A stretch of DNA of 64,000 nt from Otariodibacter oris (GCF_009684715.1 NZ_CP016604.1:1069262-1133261); one strand, 5' to 3'; positions 9,441 to 21,203 are shown, counted from the first letter of the stretch. Numbers and translations are program-made. The notes: a model not told the origin generated them from the letters alone.

Positions 9441-9612
9441 GTGCCAACATTATACAGATTTACACTAAAAAAATCTAAAACTTTTTATGAGTTTTGTGAA
9501 GAATAAGTATATTTTAAAGAAAGTTAGCAAATTATTTGTATTTTATCTTCTCATTAGGGATATAACATGGTAGAACATAAATGTATATTTTGTTCATAGG
9601 TAGGAGATGATT

Positions 9613-10005
9613 ATGGAACAATGGTCAAGTGATATTTGGATTGCAGTTGTAGCAGCATTTGTTGTGGGAGCAATTATAGGTGCAGTTATTCTTAGAGCAA
9701 CAAATGGCAATGTAAAAAAACAGCATGTATTGCAAAAAGAGTTAAAAGAGGCAAGAGCGTCACAGGAAGAGCATAAAGCTCAACTTGAACAACATTTCCA
9801 AGAGTCAGCTAACCTACTTTCTACATTAGCTGAAGATTATAAAAAACTCTATACTCATTTAGCACAAAGCTCTCAAACGTTATTACCAGAAGAAGTCAAT
9901 CATAAGATTGAATTTTTCAAACAGGAAGATGAAAAATCTGAGGAAATCACAAAAGAAGAGCCTAAAGATTATTCAGAAGGTTCATCTGGGCTATTAAAAT
10001 CTTAA
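9613..10005 (+). CDS. zapG: Division-linked inner-membrane protein ZapG (YhcB)
   Basis: This is a 130-residue protein with one N-terminal transmembrane helix (IWIAVVAAFVVGAIIGAVI), then a coiled coil (about residues 35-75) with ANLLSTLAEDYKKLYTHLAQSS, the YhcB/DUF1043 signature. It links cell division and envelope growth. The first in-frame ATG at 9607 abuts the AGGAG at 9602-9606, so the second ATG at 9613 with 6-base spacing is preferred. Its position beside rplM matches E. coli. Confidence 0.92.
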   Translation: MEQWSSDIWIAVVAAFVVGAIIGAVILRATNGNVKKQHVLQKELKEARASQEEHKAQLEQHFQESANLLSTLAEDYKKLYTHLAQSSQTLLPEEVNHKIEFFKQEDEKSEEITKEEPKDYSEGSSGLLKS

Positions 10006-10030
10006 TCACTTATTCGCTATTCACACATAA

Positions 10031-10064
10031 AAATGGGATTATTTAGATAATAATCCCATTTTTT
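10031..10064. terminator. Bidirectional terminator between zapG and folC
   Basis: AAATGGGATTATT at 10031-10043 pairs with AATAATCCCATTT at 10049-10061, followed by T residues and preceded by A residues, so it can end both convergent genes. Confidence 0.85.
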
Positions 10065-10089
10065 ATTCCTCTTTTTAACTATGTTTAAA

Positions 10090-11388
10090 TTAATGATTAA
10101 TCCATAGCATAAAATCAGCAACTGTATGGAATGAGCCAAATACAATAATCGCATCATTTTCTGTCGTTTTTTCAAAGAGTACTAAACTCGCATCCTCTAC
10201 TCTTTCATATTGATAAGCTTTAGCTGAAGGTAGTTCATGTATCAGTTTGTTATAAACATCTGTACCCGATTGACCGCGATACCCTGTTAGTCCCGCACAA
10301 TGCCATTCATCAATGATATCTGTTAATGGTTTAACAATGCCAGAGATATCTTTATCGACTAAAGCACTAAATACGGCATAGATATGTTTTTTGTGAGATT
10401 TTAAATGGGTTAATTGTGCCGCGAGATAGCGAGCTGCATGTGGATTATGCCCAACATCTACAATGACCTTTGCAAGCGGTCGGTTATGGGAAAATTTTGC
10501 AAAATCCTGATCTTGTAACTGTTGAAAACGCCCAGGCATTGCAGCTATTTTTGCGGTTTCTTGTAAGATTTCATCGCTGATATCAAATGGTAATTGAGTT
10601 AATACGGTTAATGCAGTAGCTGTATTAGGTATTGGAATATGTGGCATAGGTAAAATGACTTGTTGAGCCTTTGATTGCCAATATAGCTCATCTTGCTTAA
10701 TTGAATAAGACCAATCCACATCTCGCTGTGAAACACGACAATTGAGGATACTCGCTTGCTCTAATATACTTTGAGGGCAATCAGGCTCACCAATAACCAC
10801 TGGAATATTTTCACGAAAAATGCCGGCTTTTTCTCGACCAATATCCTCACGGTTATCACCTAAAAATTCAACATGATCGATATCAATAGAGGTAATTACC
10901 GCAAAATCAGCATCGACAATATTGGTTGCATCTAATCGTCCCCCTAAGCCAACTTCAAGGATTGCAACATCTACTTGATGCTGTTTAAAAAGATGAAATG
11001 CGGCAAGTGTACCAAATTCAAAATACGTTAATGATTGTGACTTATTTTGTTCTATTTCATTGAATGTACTAATTAGATCTTCATCTGAAACAGAATTGCC
11101 TTGAATCCGAATCCGTTCATTGTAAACCAGTAAATGTGGTGAACTATAAACCCCAACTCGCAATCCTGCTTTCAATAAAGCAGTTTCAATAAATTTACAA
11201 GTGGAACCTTTACCATTAGTCCCCGCAACCGTAATCACATAAGGGGCAGGCTTTAAAATATCTAAGTGTTGAGCCACATCACGAATACGTTCCAACCCCA
11301 TATCAATAGGTTTAAAATGGCTTTTTTCTAAATAGGAAAGCCACGTTTCCAAAGAATCCGTGGCTTTAGGTGTAACTAATTGAATCAT
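10090..11388 (-). CDS. folC: Dihydrofolate synthase / folylpolyglutamate synthase
   Basis: This 432-residue Mur-ligase-type enzyme adds glutamate to dihydropteroate and to tetrahydrofolates. Visible motifs are the P-loop VAGTNGKGST, the YSSPHL loop, EVGLGGRLDATNIVD, ITSIDIDHVEFLG, and VDVGHNPHAARYL in the C-terminal domain. Its ATG overlaps the accD stop by one base (TAATG), so the two are translationally coupled, as in E. coli where accD and folC are neighbours. Confidence 0.96.
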   Translation of the reverse strand: MIQLVTPKATDSLETWLSYLEKSHFKPIDMGLERIRDVAQHLDILKPAPYVITVAGTNGKGSTCKFIETALLKAGLRVGVYSSPHLLVYNERIRIQGNSVSDEDLISTFNEIEQNKSQSLTYFEFGTLAAFHLFKQHQVDVAILEVGLGGRLDATNIVDADFAVITSIDIDHVEFLGDNREDIGREKAGIFRENIPVVIGEPDCPQSILEQASILNCRVSQRDVDWSYSIKQDELYWQSKAQQVILPMPHIPIPNTATALTVLTQLPFDISDEILQETAKIAAMPGRFQQLQDQDFAKFSHNRPLAKVIVDVGHNPHAARYLAAQLTHLKSHKKHIYAVFSALVDKDISGIVKPLTDIIDEWHCAGLTGYRGQSGTDVYNKLIHELPSAKAYQYERVEDASLVLFEKTTENDAIIVFGSFHTVADFMLWINH

Positions 11389-12320
11389 TATGCACTTTCT
11401 TCTGCGGTAATAACTTCATCTGGCACAATTTCTTCTGGCTCGATTAATTCGCCTGTACGAAATGGTGTCGGTTTACCAGTAATTTTAGCAACTAAGCGTG
11501 ACAACGTATCTCTCATATCTTTACGATTCACGATCATATCAATTGCCCCTTTTTCTAATATAAACTCGCTACGTTGGAATCCTTCAGGCAATTTTTCACG
11601 AACGGTTTGTTCAATAACACGTGGGCCGGCAAAACCAATTAATGCTTTTGGTTCAGCAATATTGATATCACCAAGCATGGCTAAACTTGCAGAAACACCA
11701 CCTAGTGTTGGATCGGTAAGTACAGAAATATAAGGTACACCCTTCTCTCTCATTTTTGCAAGTATTGCACTTGTTTTTGCCATTTGCATTAATGAAAGTA
11801 AAGCTTCTTGCATACGAGCCCCGCCTGATGCAGAGAAACAAATAAATGGAATATTCTCTTCTAATGCTCTTTCTGCCGCTCGAACGAACTTCGCTCCCAC
11901 AACAGAACCCATTGATCCACCCATAAAATTAAAATTGAATGAAGCAACAACAACAGGCATATCATAGAGTTTGCCATACATTACGATAAAGGCATCTTTT
12001 TCGCCTGTTTGCTTTTGTGCTGCAACTAGACGATCCTTATATTTTTTTAAATCTTTAAATTTTAAAATATCTTGTGGCTCTAATTCTGTTGCCATTTCTT
12101 CAGCTGAATCTTCATCTAATAAACTGAGCAAACGAACTCGAGGATCAATACGCATATGATGACCACACTTAGGACAAACATACATATTACGTTTCAGGTC
12201 TTCACTATATAAAACCTGCTCACAACTGGTACATTTTGTCCAAACACCTTCTGGAATTTTTGATTTCCCACTTGAAGATGATGTAGAGGTTTTTCCTAAT
12301 ATTCTTTCAATCCAACTCAT
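11388..12320 (-). CDS. accD: Acetyl-CoA carboxylase carboxyltransferase, beta subunit
   Basis: The chosen start [10 protein letters not shown] at 12320 matches the family and follows AGGTGTAAA; the open frame extends 24 codons upstream without support. The 310-residue protein has the N-terminal four-cysteine zinc finger (CTSCEQ and CPKCGH, about residues 32-57) and the crotonase-fold core with [14 protein letters not shown] and [16 protein letters not shown]. It pairs with AccA to make malonyl-CoA. folC follows with a one-base overlap. Confidence 0.97.
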   Translation of the reverse strand: MSWIERILGKTSTSSSSGKSKIPEGVWTKCTSCEQVLYSEDLKRNMYVCPKCGHHMRIDPRVRLLSLLDEDSAEEMATELEPQDILKFKDLKKYKDRLVAAQKQTGEKDAFIVMYGKLYDMPVVVASFNFNFMGGSMGSVVGAKFVRAAERALEENIPFICFSASGGARMQEALLSLMQMAKTSAILAKMREKGVPYISVLTDPTLGGVSASLAMLGDINIAEPKALIGFAGPRVIEQTVREKLPEGFQRSEFILEKGAIDMIVNRKDMRDTLSRLVAKITGKPTPFRTGELIEPEEIVPDEVITAEESA

Positions 12321-12537
12321 TTTTACACCTTTATTTGTGTTGAGAAAATTACAGCTATTAAACCATAAAATGAAAAAATTGGGTATGCTCAAACCACAAA
12401 AAAGCGACTACTCGGACGAGAAATGTAATAACTTACAAATTTTCTTACCTAACTGACCGCTTAAGACTTGATAAAAAAGGCATTTAGACGTATAAATTCA
12501 ACATTTTTTGCAACACAACACAGAAGAGGAAAATTCA

Positions 12538-13734
12538 ATGGCAATGTTTAGTCATATCCAAGCAGCTCCAGCAGACCCAATTTTAGGTTTAGGTGAAGCC
12601 TTTAAAGCAGATACTCGAGCAAATAAAATTAATTTAGGTATTGGGGTATATAAAGATGCAAAAGGTCAAACACCAATCGTAAAAGCAATTAAAGAAGCTG
12701 AAACTCGTCTATTAGCAGAAGAAAACACTAAAAATTATTTGACTATTGATGGTCGAGCTGATTTTAATAAACAAACGCAGGCATTGCTGTTTGGCGAAAC
12801 TGCAGAAATAATAACCTCTGGGCGCGCAAAAACCGCCCAAAGTTTAGGTGGTACAGGTGCATTACGTATTGCTGCTGAATTTGTTAAACGTCAAACCAAT
12901 GCTAAAAATGTATGGATTTCTACGCCAACTTGGCCAAATCACAATGCTATTTTTAATGCTGTAGGCATGAATATCAAAGAATATCGTTATTACAACAAAG
13001 AGACCAAAGCATTGGATTGGGATAATTTAATTGCTGATCTTAGCAAAGCTGAAGAAGGTGACGTTGTTCTATTACATGGTTGTTGCCATAATCCTACCGG
13101 CATCGATCCAACACCAGAACAATGGGAAACTTTAGCCAAAATGTCAGCAGAAAAAGGCTGGTTACCATTATTCGACTTTGCTTATCAAGGCTTTGCGAAC
13201 GGTTTAGAGGAAGATGCTTTTGGTTTACGTACTTTTGCTAAAAATCACCGTGAATTATTGGTATCAAGTTCATTCTCTAAAAACTTCGGTTTATACAATG
13301 AACGTGTTGGCGCTTTCACGCTTGTTGCAGATAATGCAGAAGTGGCAAACAATGCATTCAGTCACGTTAAAACAATTATTCGTGTACTCTACTCTAACCC
13401 ATCATCTCACGGTGCAAGTGCTGTTGCGACTGTTTTAGCTGATGATAAATTACGTGCAGATTGGATTGCTGAATTAGCTGAAATGCGTGATCGCATCAAA
13501 TCAATGCGTACTAAATTTGTTCAACTTTTAAAAGAAAAAGGGGCAACACAAAACTTTGACTTTATCATTGCTCAAAATGGTATGTTCTCATTCAGTGGCT
13601 TAACCCCAGAACAAGTTGATCGCTTAAAAGAAGAATTTGGTATCTATATCGTTCGCTCTGGTCGTATCAACGTTGCAGGTATCACTGATGATAATATCGA
13701 TCGTCTGTGTGAATGTATCGTACAAGTACTTTAA
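12538..13734 (+). CDS. aspC: Aspartate / aromatic amino acid aminotransferase
   Basis: The start at 12538 is preceded by GAGGAAAA at suitable spacing; the frame upstream of it has no ribosome site. The 398-residue class I aminotransferase shows [41 protein letters not shown] and the PLP lysine in [16 protein letters not shown]. In Pasteurellaceae one such enzyme usually serves aspartate, tyrosine and phenylalanine, so tyrB would be an equally fair name. It is monocistronic, ended by an uptake-signal hairpin. Confidence 0.92.
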   Translation: MAMFSHIQAAPADPILGLGEAFKADTRANKINLGIGVYKDAKGQTPIVKAIKEAETRLLAEENTKNYLTIDGRADFNKQTQALLFGETAEIITSGRAKTAQSLGGTGALRIAAEFVKRQTNAKNVWISTPTWPNHNAIFNAVGMNIKEYRYYNKETKALDWDNLIADLSKAEEGDVVLLHGCCHNPTGIDPTPEQWETLAKMSAEKGWLPLFDFAYQGFANGLEEDAFGLRTFAKNHRELLVSSSFSKNFGLYNERVGAFTLVADNAEVANNAFSHVKTIIRVLYSNPSSHGASAVATVLADDKLRADWIAELAEMRDRIKSMRTKFVQLLKEKGATQNFDFIIAQNGMFSFSGLTPEQVDRLKEEFGIYIVRSGRINVAGITDDNIDRLCECIVQVL

Positions 13735-13756
13735 TTTTAAATAATTAAAACATACT

Positions 13757-13822
13757 AAGCGGTAATTTCCTTCAATTATTTTGCAAAATTTTGACAGAAG
13801 TTACCGCTTGTTTATTTTTTGT
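13757..13822. terminator. Terminator formed by an inverted uptake-signal pair
   Basis: AAGCGGTAA at 13757-13765 and TTACCGCTT at 13801-13809 are inverted copies of the Apl-type DNA uptake signal; the spacer contains TTTTGCAAAATTTT. A T-rich run follows. It ends the aminotransferase transcript and probably also the convergent transglycosylase transcript. Confidence 0.8.
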
Positions 13823-13841
13823 AATAAAGAGCTAGAAAGAC

Positions 13842-14921
13842 CTATTGAACTCCTTCTAAAATTCGATCTGCAAATTTACCAATACTGACAGCAAAATTAT
13901 TTGAACGATTCCAATCCAGTAAAGTACGATAATTATTGGATACCAAAAATGCTCTTCCAACTTCTTTATCAGGTCTTACTAACCATAATCTATCTTTATT
14001 TAACTTATTCATTTTAGTTACTGCGGTTGCATTTGGATAAGCTAAATAAACACCTAAAGCTTGCCATTCAGCCAATGTTTTTGCATTTTTATCCTCTAGA
14101 CCAGAAAATGATAAATCAATGGGATGGGATAATTTAACTTCTATACCCCAAGGTAAATTCTTATCCCAACCTACTGTAGATAGATAAGATGCAATGGAAG
14201 AAAAGGCATCATATTCATTATTCCAAATATCTTTTTTCCCATCCTGATCACCATCAACTGCATAGTTTAAGTAAGAGGTTGGCATAAATTGCGTTTGCCC
14301 CATAGCGCCCGCCCAAGAGCCTTTCATTTCAGGGCGAGAGATATACCCACTTTCTAACATTTTCATCGCATTAACAAATTCTTGAGTGAATAATTTTTCT
14401 CTACGACCATCAAATGATAATGTCGCTAAAACAGACAACACATCATATGAACCTTGATAGCGCCCAAAACTACTTTCCATTCCCCAAAGTGCCATAATGT
14501 ACTCTTTCTGTACGCCATAATTTTGGCTTGCTCTAGTCAATTGAGGTTGATATTCCCACCAACGATTTACAGCCATATTCACTTTTGTTTGATTAAGAAC
14601 TTTATTGAGATAATTAGTAACGCCATTGGGATTGGGCGGTGGAGGTGGTGTATTTGGATCACGTCTTCTTGCTGCTTGTTTCTGATCAAGCTCAACAGCT
14701 TTAGGAATATATTGAATATTTAATGTCGATTTAAGTATATCCTCAGATACGCCTTCCCCCGCCGCTTTTTTCTTTAAGAAAAGAACATAATCATTAAAAT
14801 TACTAAAATCGCGAGATTTTGTATAATTTGCATCTAATGGTACTTCAACATAAGCAGGCTGTGTATTTGAACAAGCCACAAGGCTTATACAAGCAAGAGC
14901 CAGACATGATAATTTTTTCAT
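13842..14921 (-). CDS. Lytic murein transglycosylase, MltB-type lipoprotein
   Basis: The 359-residue protein has a lipoprotein signal with lipobox LVAC near residue 17. The SLT/MltB domain includes ALWGMESSFGRYQG with the catalytic Glu, SVLATLSFDGRREKLF, and GSWAGAMGQTQFMPTSYL. The C-terminal part has the family end VGRAFLVSNNYRTLLDWN. It cleaves peptidoglycan between MurNAc and GlcNAc with formation of 1,6-anhydro ends. It looks nearer to the second MltB subfamily than to E. coli MltB itself. A proline-rich linker (PPPPPNPNG) at about residue 95 is notable. Confidence 0.9.
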   Translation of the reverse strand: MKKLSCLALACISLVACSNTQPAYVEVPLDANYTKSRDFSNFNDYVLFLKKKAAGEGVSEDILKSTLNIQYIPKAVELDQKQAARRRDPNTPPPPPNPNGVTNYLNKVLNQTKVNMAVNRWWEYQPQLTRASQNYGVQKEYIMALWGMESSFGRYQGSYDVLSVLATLSFDGRREKLFTQEFVNAMKMLESGYISRPEMKGSWAGAMGQTQFMPTSYLNYAVDGDQDGKKDIWNNEYDAFSSIASYLSTVGWDKNLPWGIEVKLSHPIDLSFSGLEDKNAKTLAEWQALGVYLAYPNATAVTKMNKLNKDRLWLVRPDKEVGRAFLVSNNYRTLLDWNRSNNFAVSIGKFADRILEGVQ

Positions 14922-15070
14922 ATTCCTATTTCCTTTACTTTTAGTATTTATTGTTGTATTAAATTTGTTCTCATTCTATCAATAATTATAACTAAATAGA
15001 ATGAATATTCAGTTTGATATCATAAATATGTAGTACATTAATGAGACAATAAATTCCATGATTTACAATA

Positions 15071-15119
15071 AAAAATCCCTTTACCATGTGCAATAATGCA
15101 AACTGATAAAGGGATTTTT
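15071..15119 (-). terminator. Terminator of the rimP-truB operon
   Basis: AAAAATCCCTTTA at 15071-15083 pairs with TAAAGGGATTTTT at 15107-15119 with a 23-base loop. It lies just after the truB stop on the minus strand. The other 150 bases of the gap (14922-15070) are AT-rich upstream DNA of the transglycosylase with no gene seen. Confidence 0.75.
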
Positions 15120-15144
15120 AAAATTTATCAATTTAAACAATGTA

Positions 15145-16065
15145 TTAAGCTAAATTAACCATTCTATTTGGGCGAATAACATTATTACTATCAATTTCCG
15201 CTACACCGAGAAATTGTGCTTGATCTGAAAAAAGACGCACTAATCCATAAATATTTAATGAATTGTCAAATTTAACCCGTTGTCCAAAACCGACTGCTTT
15301 TGTTTGTTCCGCAGTTAATGATAATTCAGGAAGTCGAGAAACCGCAGAATCCATTGGTAATAAATAACTATCTAATTCTGCAAGCGGTTGGTTCTCTGCT
15401 AACATTTGCAATTCGTCTAGCGTGACCATTCTCTCTGTTGGATAATCAGCGACCGCAATACGTCTAAGCATTGTTACATGAGCTCCACAACCTAGCACTT
15501 CTCCTAAATCATCAACAAGGGTACGAATATAAGTCCCTTTTGAACAATGTACTTCTAAAGTTAAGTATGGCGATTGATACTCAATGAATTTCAACTCAAA
15601 TATAGTAATGGGACGAGCTTCTCGTTTAACAGTAATGCCTGCTCTTGCATATTCATACAAAGGTTTGCCTTGGTGCTTTAATGCAGAAAACATCGTCGGT
15701 ACTTGTAAAATATCACCTTGAAATTGAGGTAATGCTACTAAAATTTGTTCTTGTGTGACATTGACATCACGTGTTTCAACAAGTTGCCCTTCCGCATCTG
15801 AGGTATCAGTTCTTTCACCTAACTTGGCAGTGACAATGTAACGTTTATCTGAATCCAGTAAGAATTGAGAGAACTTCGTTGCCTCCCCCAAGCAAATCGG
15901 CAACATGCCTGTTGCTAGAGGATCTAAAGCCCCCGTATGCCCTGCTTTATTGGCTTGAAATAAACGCTTTACTCTTTGCATTACATTATTAGAGCTTTCC
16001 CCTTCGGGCTTGTCTAATAAAAATATACCGTGGATATCACGGCCTTTTTTCTTTGGTCTTGCCAC
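15145..16065 (-). CDS. truB: tRNA pseudouridine-55 synthase
   Basis: This is a 306-residue TruB with [16 protein letters not shown], the catalytic Asp in [22 protein letters not shown], and [16 protein letters not shown]. It makes the universal pseudouridine in the tRNA T loop. It follows rbfA with a 2-base gap. In E. coli rpsO and pnp follow truB; here a terminator and an unrelated gene follow, so the operon ends early. Confidence 0.97.
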   Translation of the reverse strand: MARPKKKGRDIHGIFLLDKPEGESSNNVMQRVKRLFQANKAGHTGALDPLATGMLPICLGEATKFSQFLLDSDKRYIVTAKLGERTDTSDAEGQLVETRDVNVTQEQILVALPQFQGDILQVPTMFSALKHQGKPLYEYARAGITVKREARPITIFELKFIEYQSPYLTLEVHCSKGTYIRTLVDDLGEVLGCGAHVTMLRRIAVADYPTERMVTLDELQMLAENQPLAELDSYLLPMDSAVSRLPELSLTAEQTKAVGFGQRVKFDNSLNIYGLVRLFSDQAQFLGVAEIDSNNVIRPNRMVNLA

Positions 16066-16067
16066 AA

Positions 16068-16454
16068 TTATTCCTCATCATCATGATGACGAGCTTGATC
16101 TTGACGGATCACATTGGTAACAAGGCTAGACATTCTCATCCCTTCCACGAGAGATTGATCGTAGAAGAAACGAAGTTCTGGCACAATGCGTAAACGCATT
16201 GCTTTACCCACTAAGGTTCTAATATACCCAGATGCTTTATTCAGTCCCTCTAATCCACGAGTGACTGCACTTTCATCTTCATCAAATAAGAAAGTTACAA
16301 ATACTTTTGCGTAAGCCAAATCTCGGCTTAACTCAACATCAGAAACTGTTACCATGCCAATGCGTGGATCTTTTACTTCTCTTTGTAAAATAATCGCGAT
16401 TTCTTTTTGTAATTCTTGAGCAACACGATCACTACGTTTAAATTCTCTTGCCAT
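16068..16454 (-). CDS. rbfA: Ribosome-binding factor A
   Basis: This 128-residue KH-fold protein with [36 protein letters not shown] and [15 protein letters not shown] helps 16S rRNA 5'-end maturation and cold adaptation. It is in the operon between infB and truB, but a strong inverted uptake-signal hairpin separates it from infB. Confidence 0.97.
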   Translation of the reverse strand: MAREFKRSDRVAQELQKEIAIILQREVKDPRIGMVTVSDVELSRDLAYAKVFVTFLFDEDESAVTRGLEGLNKASGYIRTLVGKAMRLRIVPELRFFYDQSLVEGMRMSSLVTNVIRQDQARHHDDEE

Positions 16455-16557
16455 TCTTTTTTCCTATATTTTCAATACTCACTTTAAGTACTAACAAAAT
16501 TAAGTTTAATCTAAACACCATAAACTCAGTATTAAATTAAACCTAATTTAGCTAAAA

Positions 16558-16611
16558 AAGCGGTCAGTTTTCTTTCAATTTTTGCAAATTTTTATAAGAA
16601 ACTGACCGCTT
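16558..16611 (-). terminator. Uptake-signal hairpin between infB and rbfA
   Basis: AAGCGGTCAGTTT at 16558-16570 and AAACTGACCGCTT at 16599-16611 form a perfect 13-bp stem; on the minus strand A/T-rich sequence with TTTTTTAGC follows. It is an inverted pair of full Apl-type signals inside the operon, so it may act as a partial terminator or attenuator. The rest of the 175-base gap shows no gene. Confidence 0.7.
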
Positions 16612-16629
16612 ATTCGATCTAAATGATAA

Positions 16630-19170
16630 TTAGATAGTACGTTTTACTTCAACAACTTCAAAGACTTCAATTTGGTCGCCCACTTTTACATCGTTGTAGT
16701 TTTTCACGCCGATACCACATTCCATACCGTTACGCACTTCTGCTACGTCATCTTTAAAGCGACGAAGAGATTCTAATTCGCCTTCAAAGATAACCACATT
16801 ATCACGTAATACACGGATTGGATTGTTACGTTTAACAATACCTTCTGTTACCATACAACCTGCAATCGCCCCAAATTTAGGGTGGCGGAATACATCACGT
16901 ACTTCTGCTAAACCAATGATTTCTTGTTTGAATTCTGGTTGTAACATACCGCTCATTGCAGCTTTGATTTCATTTAACAATTCATAAATGATTGAATAAT
17001 AACGTAAATCAATATGTTCACTTTCAATAATACGACGAGCTGACGCATCCGCACGAACGTTAAATCCAAGTACAATAGCATTAGATGCTGCTGCAAGTGT
17101 TGCATCAGTTTCAGTGATACCACCTACACCAGAACCGACAACTTTCACTTTCACTTCATCTGTTGAAAGTTCATTTAACGCTTGGCTAATTGCTTCCACA
17201 GAACCTTGTACGTCAGCTTTAACGATAACGTTCAATTCTGCGACATCGCCTTCTGCCATATTGGTAAACATATTTTCCAATTTCGCTTTTTGCTGACGTG
17301 CTAATTTCACATCACGGAATTTTCCTTGACGATATAATGCTACTTCACGTGCTTTTTTCTCGTCACGAACAACGGTTGCTTCATCCCCTGCGGCTGGTAC
17401 GCCTGAAAGACCAAGTACCTCAACAGGAATTGAAGGACCTGCCTCTTGAATTTCTTTTCCGTTTTCATCACGCATTGCACGAACACGACCATATTCAAAG
17501 CCACAAAGCACAATATCGCCACGATTTAAGGTACCTGATTGAACAAGGATAGTTGCAACTGGACCACGACCTTTATCTAAGTATGATTCAATTACGACCC
17601 CTGATGCCATACCATCTTTCACTGCGGTTAATTCAAGAACGTCTGCTTGAAGTAAAATCGCTTCAAGTAATTCATCAATACCTAAACCTTTTTTCGCAGA
17701 GACTGGAACGAATAACACGTCACCACCGAATTTTTCAGAAACCACTTCGTATTGAAGTAATTCTTGCTCTACACGATCAGGGTTTGCTTCTGGTTTATCA
17801 ATTTTGTTCACTGCAACAACAATTGGTGCGCCTGCTGCTTTAGCATGCTGAACCGCTTCAATTGTTTGTGGCATTACGCCATCATCAGCAGCAACAACAA
17901 GTACAACGATATCAGTCGATTTCGCACCACGAGCACGCATTGAAGTAAATGCAGCATGTCCTGGAGTATCTAAGAAAGTAATTACTTTACCTTCTTCTGT
18001 TTCTACGTGGTAAGCACCGATATGCTGTGTAATACCACCCGCTTCGCCATCTGCAACTTTAGCTTTACGAATATAGTCAAGTAATGACGTTTTACCATGG
18101 TCAACGTGTCCCATAATGGTTACAACTGGCGCACGGGTTACTTTTTCTGCATTAACATCACGATCTTCTAATACTGATTCTTCAAGTTCATTCTCTTTAC
18201 GTAGAATAACTTTATGTCCCATTTCCTCTGCAACAAGCTGTGCAGTTTCTTGGTCAATCACTTGGTTAATCGTAACCATTTCACCCATTTTCATCATAGT
18301 CTTGATGATTTCAGTTGCTTTAACTGCCATTTTATTCGCTAATTCTGCAACAGTAATCGTTTCACCAATCACAACATCACGGTTTACGGCTTGAGCTGGT
18401 TTAGTAAAGGCTTGTTGTAATGCACTACCTTTCTTCTTACCATGTTTACCTTTACCCATTCCGCCTTTTTGATTACGGCGATTTGCTTCACGTTCAGATT
18501 TACTTGATTCATCATCACGGCCTTTTTTCGCCTTGGTCTGTTTGCGTCCACGGTTTTCACTGCGACGTTCAGAATCACGTTCTGCTTCTAATGCATAAGT
18601 TGAGGTAAAACGATCATCTTCAACTGAATCATCTGCTGGAGTATCTTCAGTTTCACTGCTTGTTAATTCTGCTAAACGTCTAGCTTCCTCAGCTGCTTTT
18701 TTCGCTTCTTCTTCAACTTTCTGACGGGCTAATTCTTCTTGTTTACGACGAAGTTCAGCTTCTTCTTTGCGTTTTGCTTCTTTTTCTGCATCAACCACTT
18801 TTTCTACTTTAGCTGCTTTTTCAGCTTTTTGAACTGGCTTGGCTTGTTTGTTAGGCATTACTGGTGGCTGGTGAACTACTTTTTTCGTTTCTTCTTGTTT
18901 AATTGCTTCAGCCGCTTTTTTCTCTTCAGCAACTTTTGCCGCTTGTTCTGCTTTCTCTTTTGCAGCTTTTTCTGCCGCTTCTTTTTCAGCTTTTAATTTA
19001 GCGGCTTCTGCTGCTTTTTTAGCTGCCTCAGTGTCAACTTTACGAGATTTACGGACTTCTACTTGCACTTCTTTCGCTTTACCATTAGAAGTTGTTGCAC
19101 TTACCGTTGTTTTTGTTCTACGCTGTAAGCTAAGTTTTTTAGGTGTTTTAGTATTTTCGTTGTCGCTCAT
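16630..19170 (-). CDS. infB: Translation initiation factor IF-2
   Basis: The start at 19170 ([12 protein letters not shown]) is preceded by GGAGAA, which lies inside the six extra codons of the longer frame. The 846-residue protein has the IF-2 N-terminal domain, a long Ala/Lys/Glu helix (about 50-180), a basic stretch, then the G domain with [17 protein letters not shown] and NKIDKP, and the C-terminal fMet-tRNA-binding domains. It lacks part of the N-terminal region of E. coli IF-2 (890). It follows nusA with an 18-base gap. Confidence 0.97.
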   Translation of the reverse strand: MSDNENTKTPKKLSLQRRTKTTVSATTSNGKAKEVQVEVRKSRKVDTEAAKKAAEAAKLKAEKEAAEKAAKEKAEQAAKVAEEKKAAEAIKQEETKKVVHQPPVMPNKQAKPVQKAEKAAKVEKVVDAEKEAKRKEEAELRRKQEELARQKVEEEAKKAAEEARRLAELTSSETEDTPADDSVEDDRFTSTYALEAERDSERRSENRGRKQTKAKKGRDDESSKSEREANRRNQKGGMGKGKHGKKKGSALQQAFTKPAQAVNRDVVIGETITVAELANKMAVKATEIIKTMMKMGEMVTINQVIDQETAQLVAEEMGHKVILRKENELEESVLEDRDVNAEKVTRAPVVTIMGHVDHGKTSLLDYIRKAKVADGEAGGITQHIGAYHVETEEGKVITFLDTPGHAAFTSMRARGAKSTDIVVLVVAADDGVMPQTIEAVQHAKAAGAPIVVAVNKIDKPEANPDRVEQELLQYEVVSEKFGGDVLFVPVSAKKGLGIDELLEAILLQADVLELTAVKDGMASGVVIESYLDKGRGPVATILVQSGTLNRGDIVLCGFEYGRVRAMRDENGKEIQEAGPSIPVEVLGLSGVPAAGDEATVVRDEKKAREVALYRQGKFRDVKLARQQKAKLENMFTNMAEGDVAELNVIVKADVQGSVEAISQALNELSTDEVKVKVVGSGVGGITETDATLAAASNAIVLGFNVRADASARRIIESEHIDLRYYSIIYELLNEIKAAMSGMLQPEFKQEIIGLAEVRDVFRHPKFGAIAGCMVTEGIVKRNNPIRVLRDNVVIFEGELESLRRFKDDVAEVRNGMECGIGVKNYNDVKVGDQIEVFEVVEVKRTI

Positions 19171-19188
19171 TATTTGTTCTCCTTCCAT

Positions 19189-20703
19189 TTAGCTAAACCA
19201 GCAAATTTGACGTGCAGCCATAATCAATTCACCTGCTTTTTCAGCAGATAATTCTTCGATATCAGCTAAATCATCAACCCCTTGTTCTGCAAGTTCTTCA
19301 AGGGTGGTAATTTGTTTTTCTGCTAATTTAAAGGCAATGTGACGATCCATACCTTCAAGGTTTAGTAATTTATCTTCAATTTGTGCTTGTTTTAAAGCTT
19401 CTTCTTCTGCTAATGCTTTTGCAGTCAATACATTTTTAGCGCGAGATTGTAACTCTTCAACAAGATCTTCATCTTCTAAACCATCGATTGCTGTCAGTTC
19501 TTCAACTGGTACATAAGCTAATTCTTCTAAACTTGTGAAACCTTCATCAATCAGGATCTGCGCAAATTCTTCATCAATTTCCAAGCTATTCACAAATAAA
19601 TCAATAATTTTATTGTCTTCCGCTTGATGTTTTTGGTTTAACTCATCTGTCGACATTACATTTAATGCCCAACCTGTTAATTGGGTTGCAAGACGAACAT
19701 TTTGGCCGTTACGTCCAATTGCTTGAGCAAGTGAAGTTGACTCAACGGCGATATCCATTGAGTGATTATCTTCATCAACGACGATTGAACTTACATCTGC
19801 TGGTGCCATTGCATTAATCACGAATTGAACAGGATTATCATCCCACAATACGATATCAATACGCTCACCACCTAATTCGTTAGTGATAGCTTGCACACGT
19901 GCACCACGCATACCCACACAAGCACCTACTGGGTCAATACGTTTATCATTGCTTTTCACTGCAATTTTTGCACGAGAACCCGGATCACGTGAAGCACCTT
20001 TAATTTCAATTAGCTCTTCGCCAATTTCAGGGACTTCTAATTTGAATAGTTCTTCAAGCATTTGAGGTTTTGCACGAGTTACGAATAATTGTGGGCCTTT
20101 AGACTCTGGTTTAATTTGATATAAGACACCACGCACACGATCACCTGGACGGAAATTCTCACGTGGTAACATATCTTCACGTACAATAACTGCTTCTGCT
20201 TGATTACCTAAGTCTAAGATAATTTGTTCACGAGAGACTTTTTTTACTGTTGCAGAAATCATACTATCTAATTGAGAGCGGAATTGCTCGACGACTTTAT
20301 GTCTTTCTGCTTCTCTGATTTTTGTTGTGATGACTTGGCGTGCTGTTTGCATCGTAATGCGATCGAATTCAATAGATTCAATTTCATCTTCAATAAAATC
20401 ACCTAATTGAATACTTGGATCTTCAAACTGTGCGGCTTCAAGCGTAATTTCCTTTGTTTGATTTTGTACTTTCTCTACAACAAGCCAACGACGGAAAGTT
20501 CTAAACTCGCCTGTTTTACGATCAATAACAACACGCACATCAATATCTATACCATTACTTAGTTTACGATCTTCTCTTTCCGCTGCTGCTTTTTTCTTAG
20601 TTGAAATAGCCAATGCAGTTTCTAATGCTTCAAAAATAGCATCTTTTGGCAATAGTTTTTCATTTGAGACCGCCTCTGCGGCTAATAAAAGTTCTTTACT
20701 CAT
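19189..20703 (-). CDS. nusA: Transcription elongation/antitermination factor NusA
   Basis: The 504-residue protein shows the RNA-polymerase-binding N-domain (1-130), an S1 domain (about 135-200), KH1 and KH2 with [17 protein letters not shown] and [18 protein letters not shown], and two acidic C-terminal repeats ending [13 protein letters not shown]. It promotes pausing, termination and rrn antitermination. It sits between rimP and infB as in E. coli. Confidence 0.98.
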   Translation of the reverse strand: MSKELLLAAEAVSNEKLLPKDAIFEALETALAISTKKKAAAEREDRKLSNGIDIDVRVVIDRKTGEFRTFRRWLVVEKVQNQTKEITLEAAQFEDPSIQLGDFIEDEIESIEFDRITMQTARQVITTKIREAERHKVVEQFRSQLDSMISATVKKVSREQIILDLGNQAEAVIVREDMLPRENFRPGDRVRGVLYQIKPESKGPQLFVTRAKPQMLEELFKLEVPEIGEELIEIKGASRDPGSRAKIAVKSNDKRIDPVGACVGMRGARVQAITNELGGERIDIVLWDDNPVQFVINAMAPADVSSIVVDEDNHSMDIAVESTSLAQAIGRNGQNVRLATQLTGWALNVMSTDELNQKHQAEDNKIIDLFVNSLEIDEEFAQILIDEGFTSLEELAYVPVEELTAIDGLEDEDLVEELQSRAKNVLTAKALAEEEALKQAQIEDKLLNLEGMDRHIAFKLAEKQITTLEELAEQGVDDLADIEELSAEKAGELIMAARQICWFS

Positions 20704-20718
20704 TTTTCTGTGATTTCC

Positions 20719-21180
20719 TTAAAAATTGAATACTGGCACTAAATTCGCTTTTTGAATATTGCCAAAAGCAAATTGTTGTAGATTTCCTTCTACATTTAAT
20801 GTAATTAAATCGCCTTCTACTGACACTAAATTACCCTGCCATTTACGGCGATCAAGCATTGGAATTCGTAGATGTATCACTACATCTCGTCCAATAAAGC
20901 GTTCATAATGTGCCACAGTAAATAATGGACGATCTAATCCAGGGGAAGAAACCTCAAGATTATATTTGTCAGTGATAGGATCTTCGACATCAAAAATTGC
21001 ACTTACCTGACGACTCACATCACTACAATCATCAATAGTAACGCCACTTTCTTTATCAATATATAATCGAACCGTCAAAAAACGACCTGCGCGTTGACAT
21101 TCAATGCCAACAAGTTCAAATCCCATTGCATCAATAGAATCTTGTACAAGTTCCTGTAATTTTTGTTCTAGTGTTGCCAA
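20719..21180 (-). CDS. rimP: Ribosome maturation factor RimP
   Basis: The 153-residue protein contains [34 protein letters not shown] and the final [13 protein letters not shown]. RimP is needed for 30S assembly. A TTG start at 21180 is chosen because AGGTGGAGG lies 6 bases before it and it aligns with the E. coli start (MSTLEQKL); a GTG four codons earlier lies inside that ribosome site. It is the first protein gene of the operon. Confidence 0.95.
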   Translation of the reverse strand: MATLEQKLQELVQDSIDAMGFELVGIECQRAGRFLTVRLYIDKESGVTIDDCSDVSRQVSAIFDVEDPITDKYNLEVSSPGLDRPLFTVAHYERFIGRDVVIHLRIPMLDRRKWQGNLVSVEGDLITLNVEGNLQQFAFGNIQKANLVPVFNF

Positions 21181-21203
21181 AAAAACCTCCACCTAACGGA
21201 TAT

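Noticed and set aside
13757..13809. Mobile element ends suggested by AAGCGGT inverted pairs
   Set aside because: The motif is the family's DNA uptake signal, found many times across the window both singly and as terminator pairs.
18739..18996. Phe/Cys-rich plus-strand frame opposite the infB N-terminus
   Set aside because: It is the complement of the Lys/Glu/Ala-rich IF-2 linker; composition is explained by the real gene.
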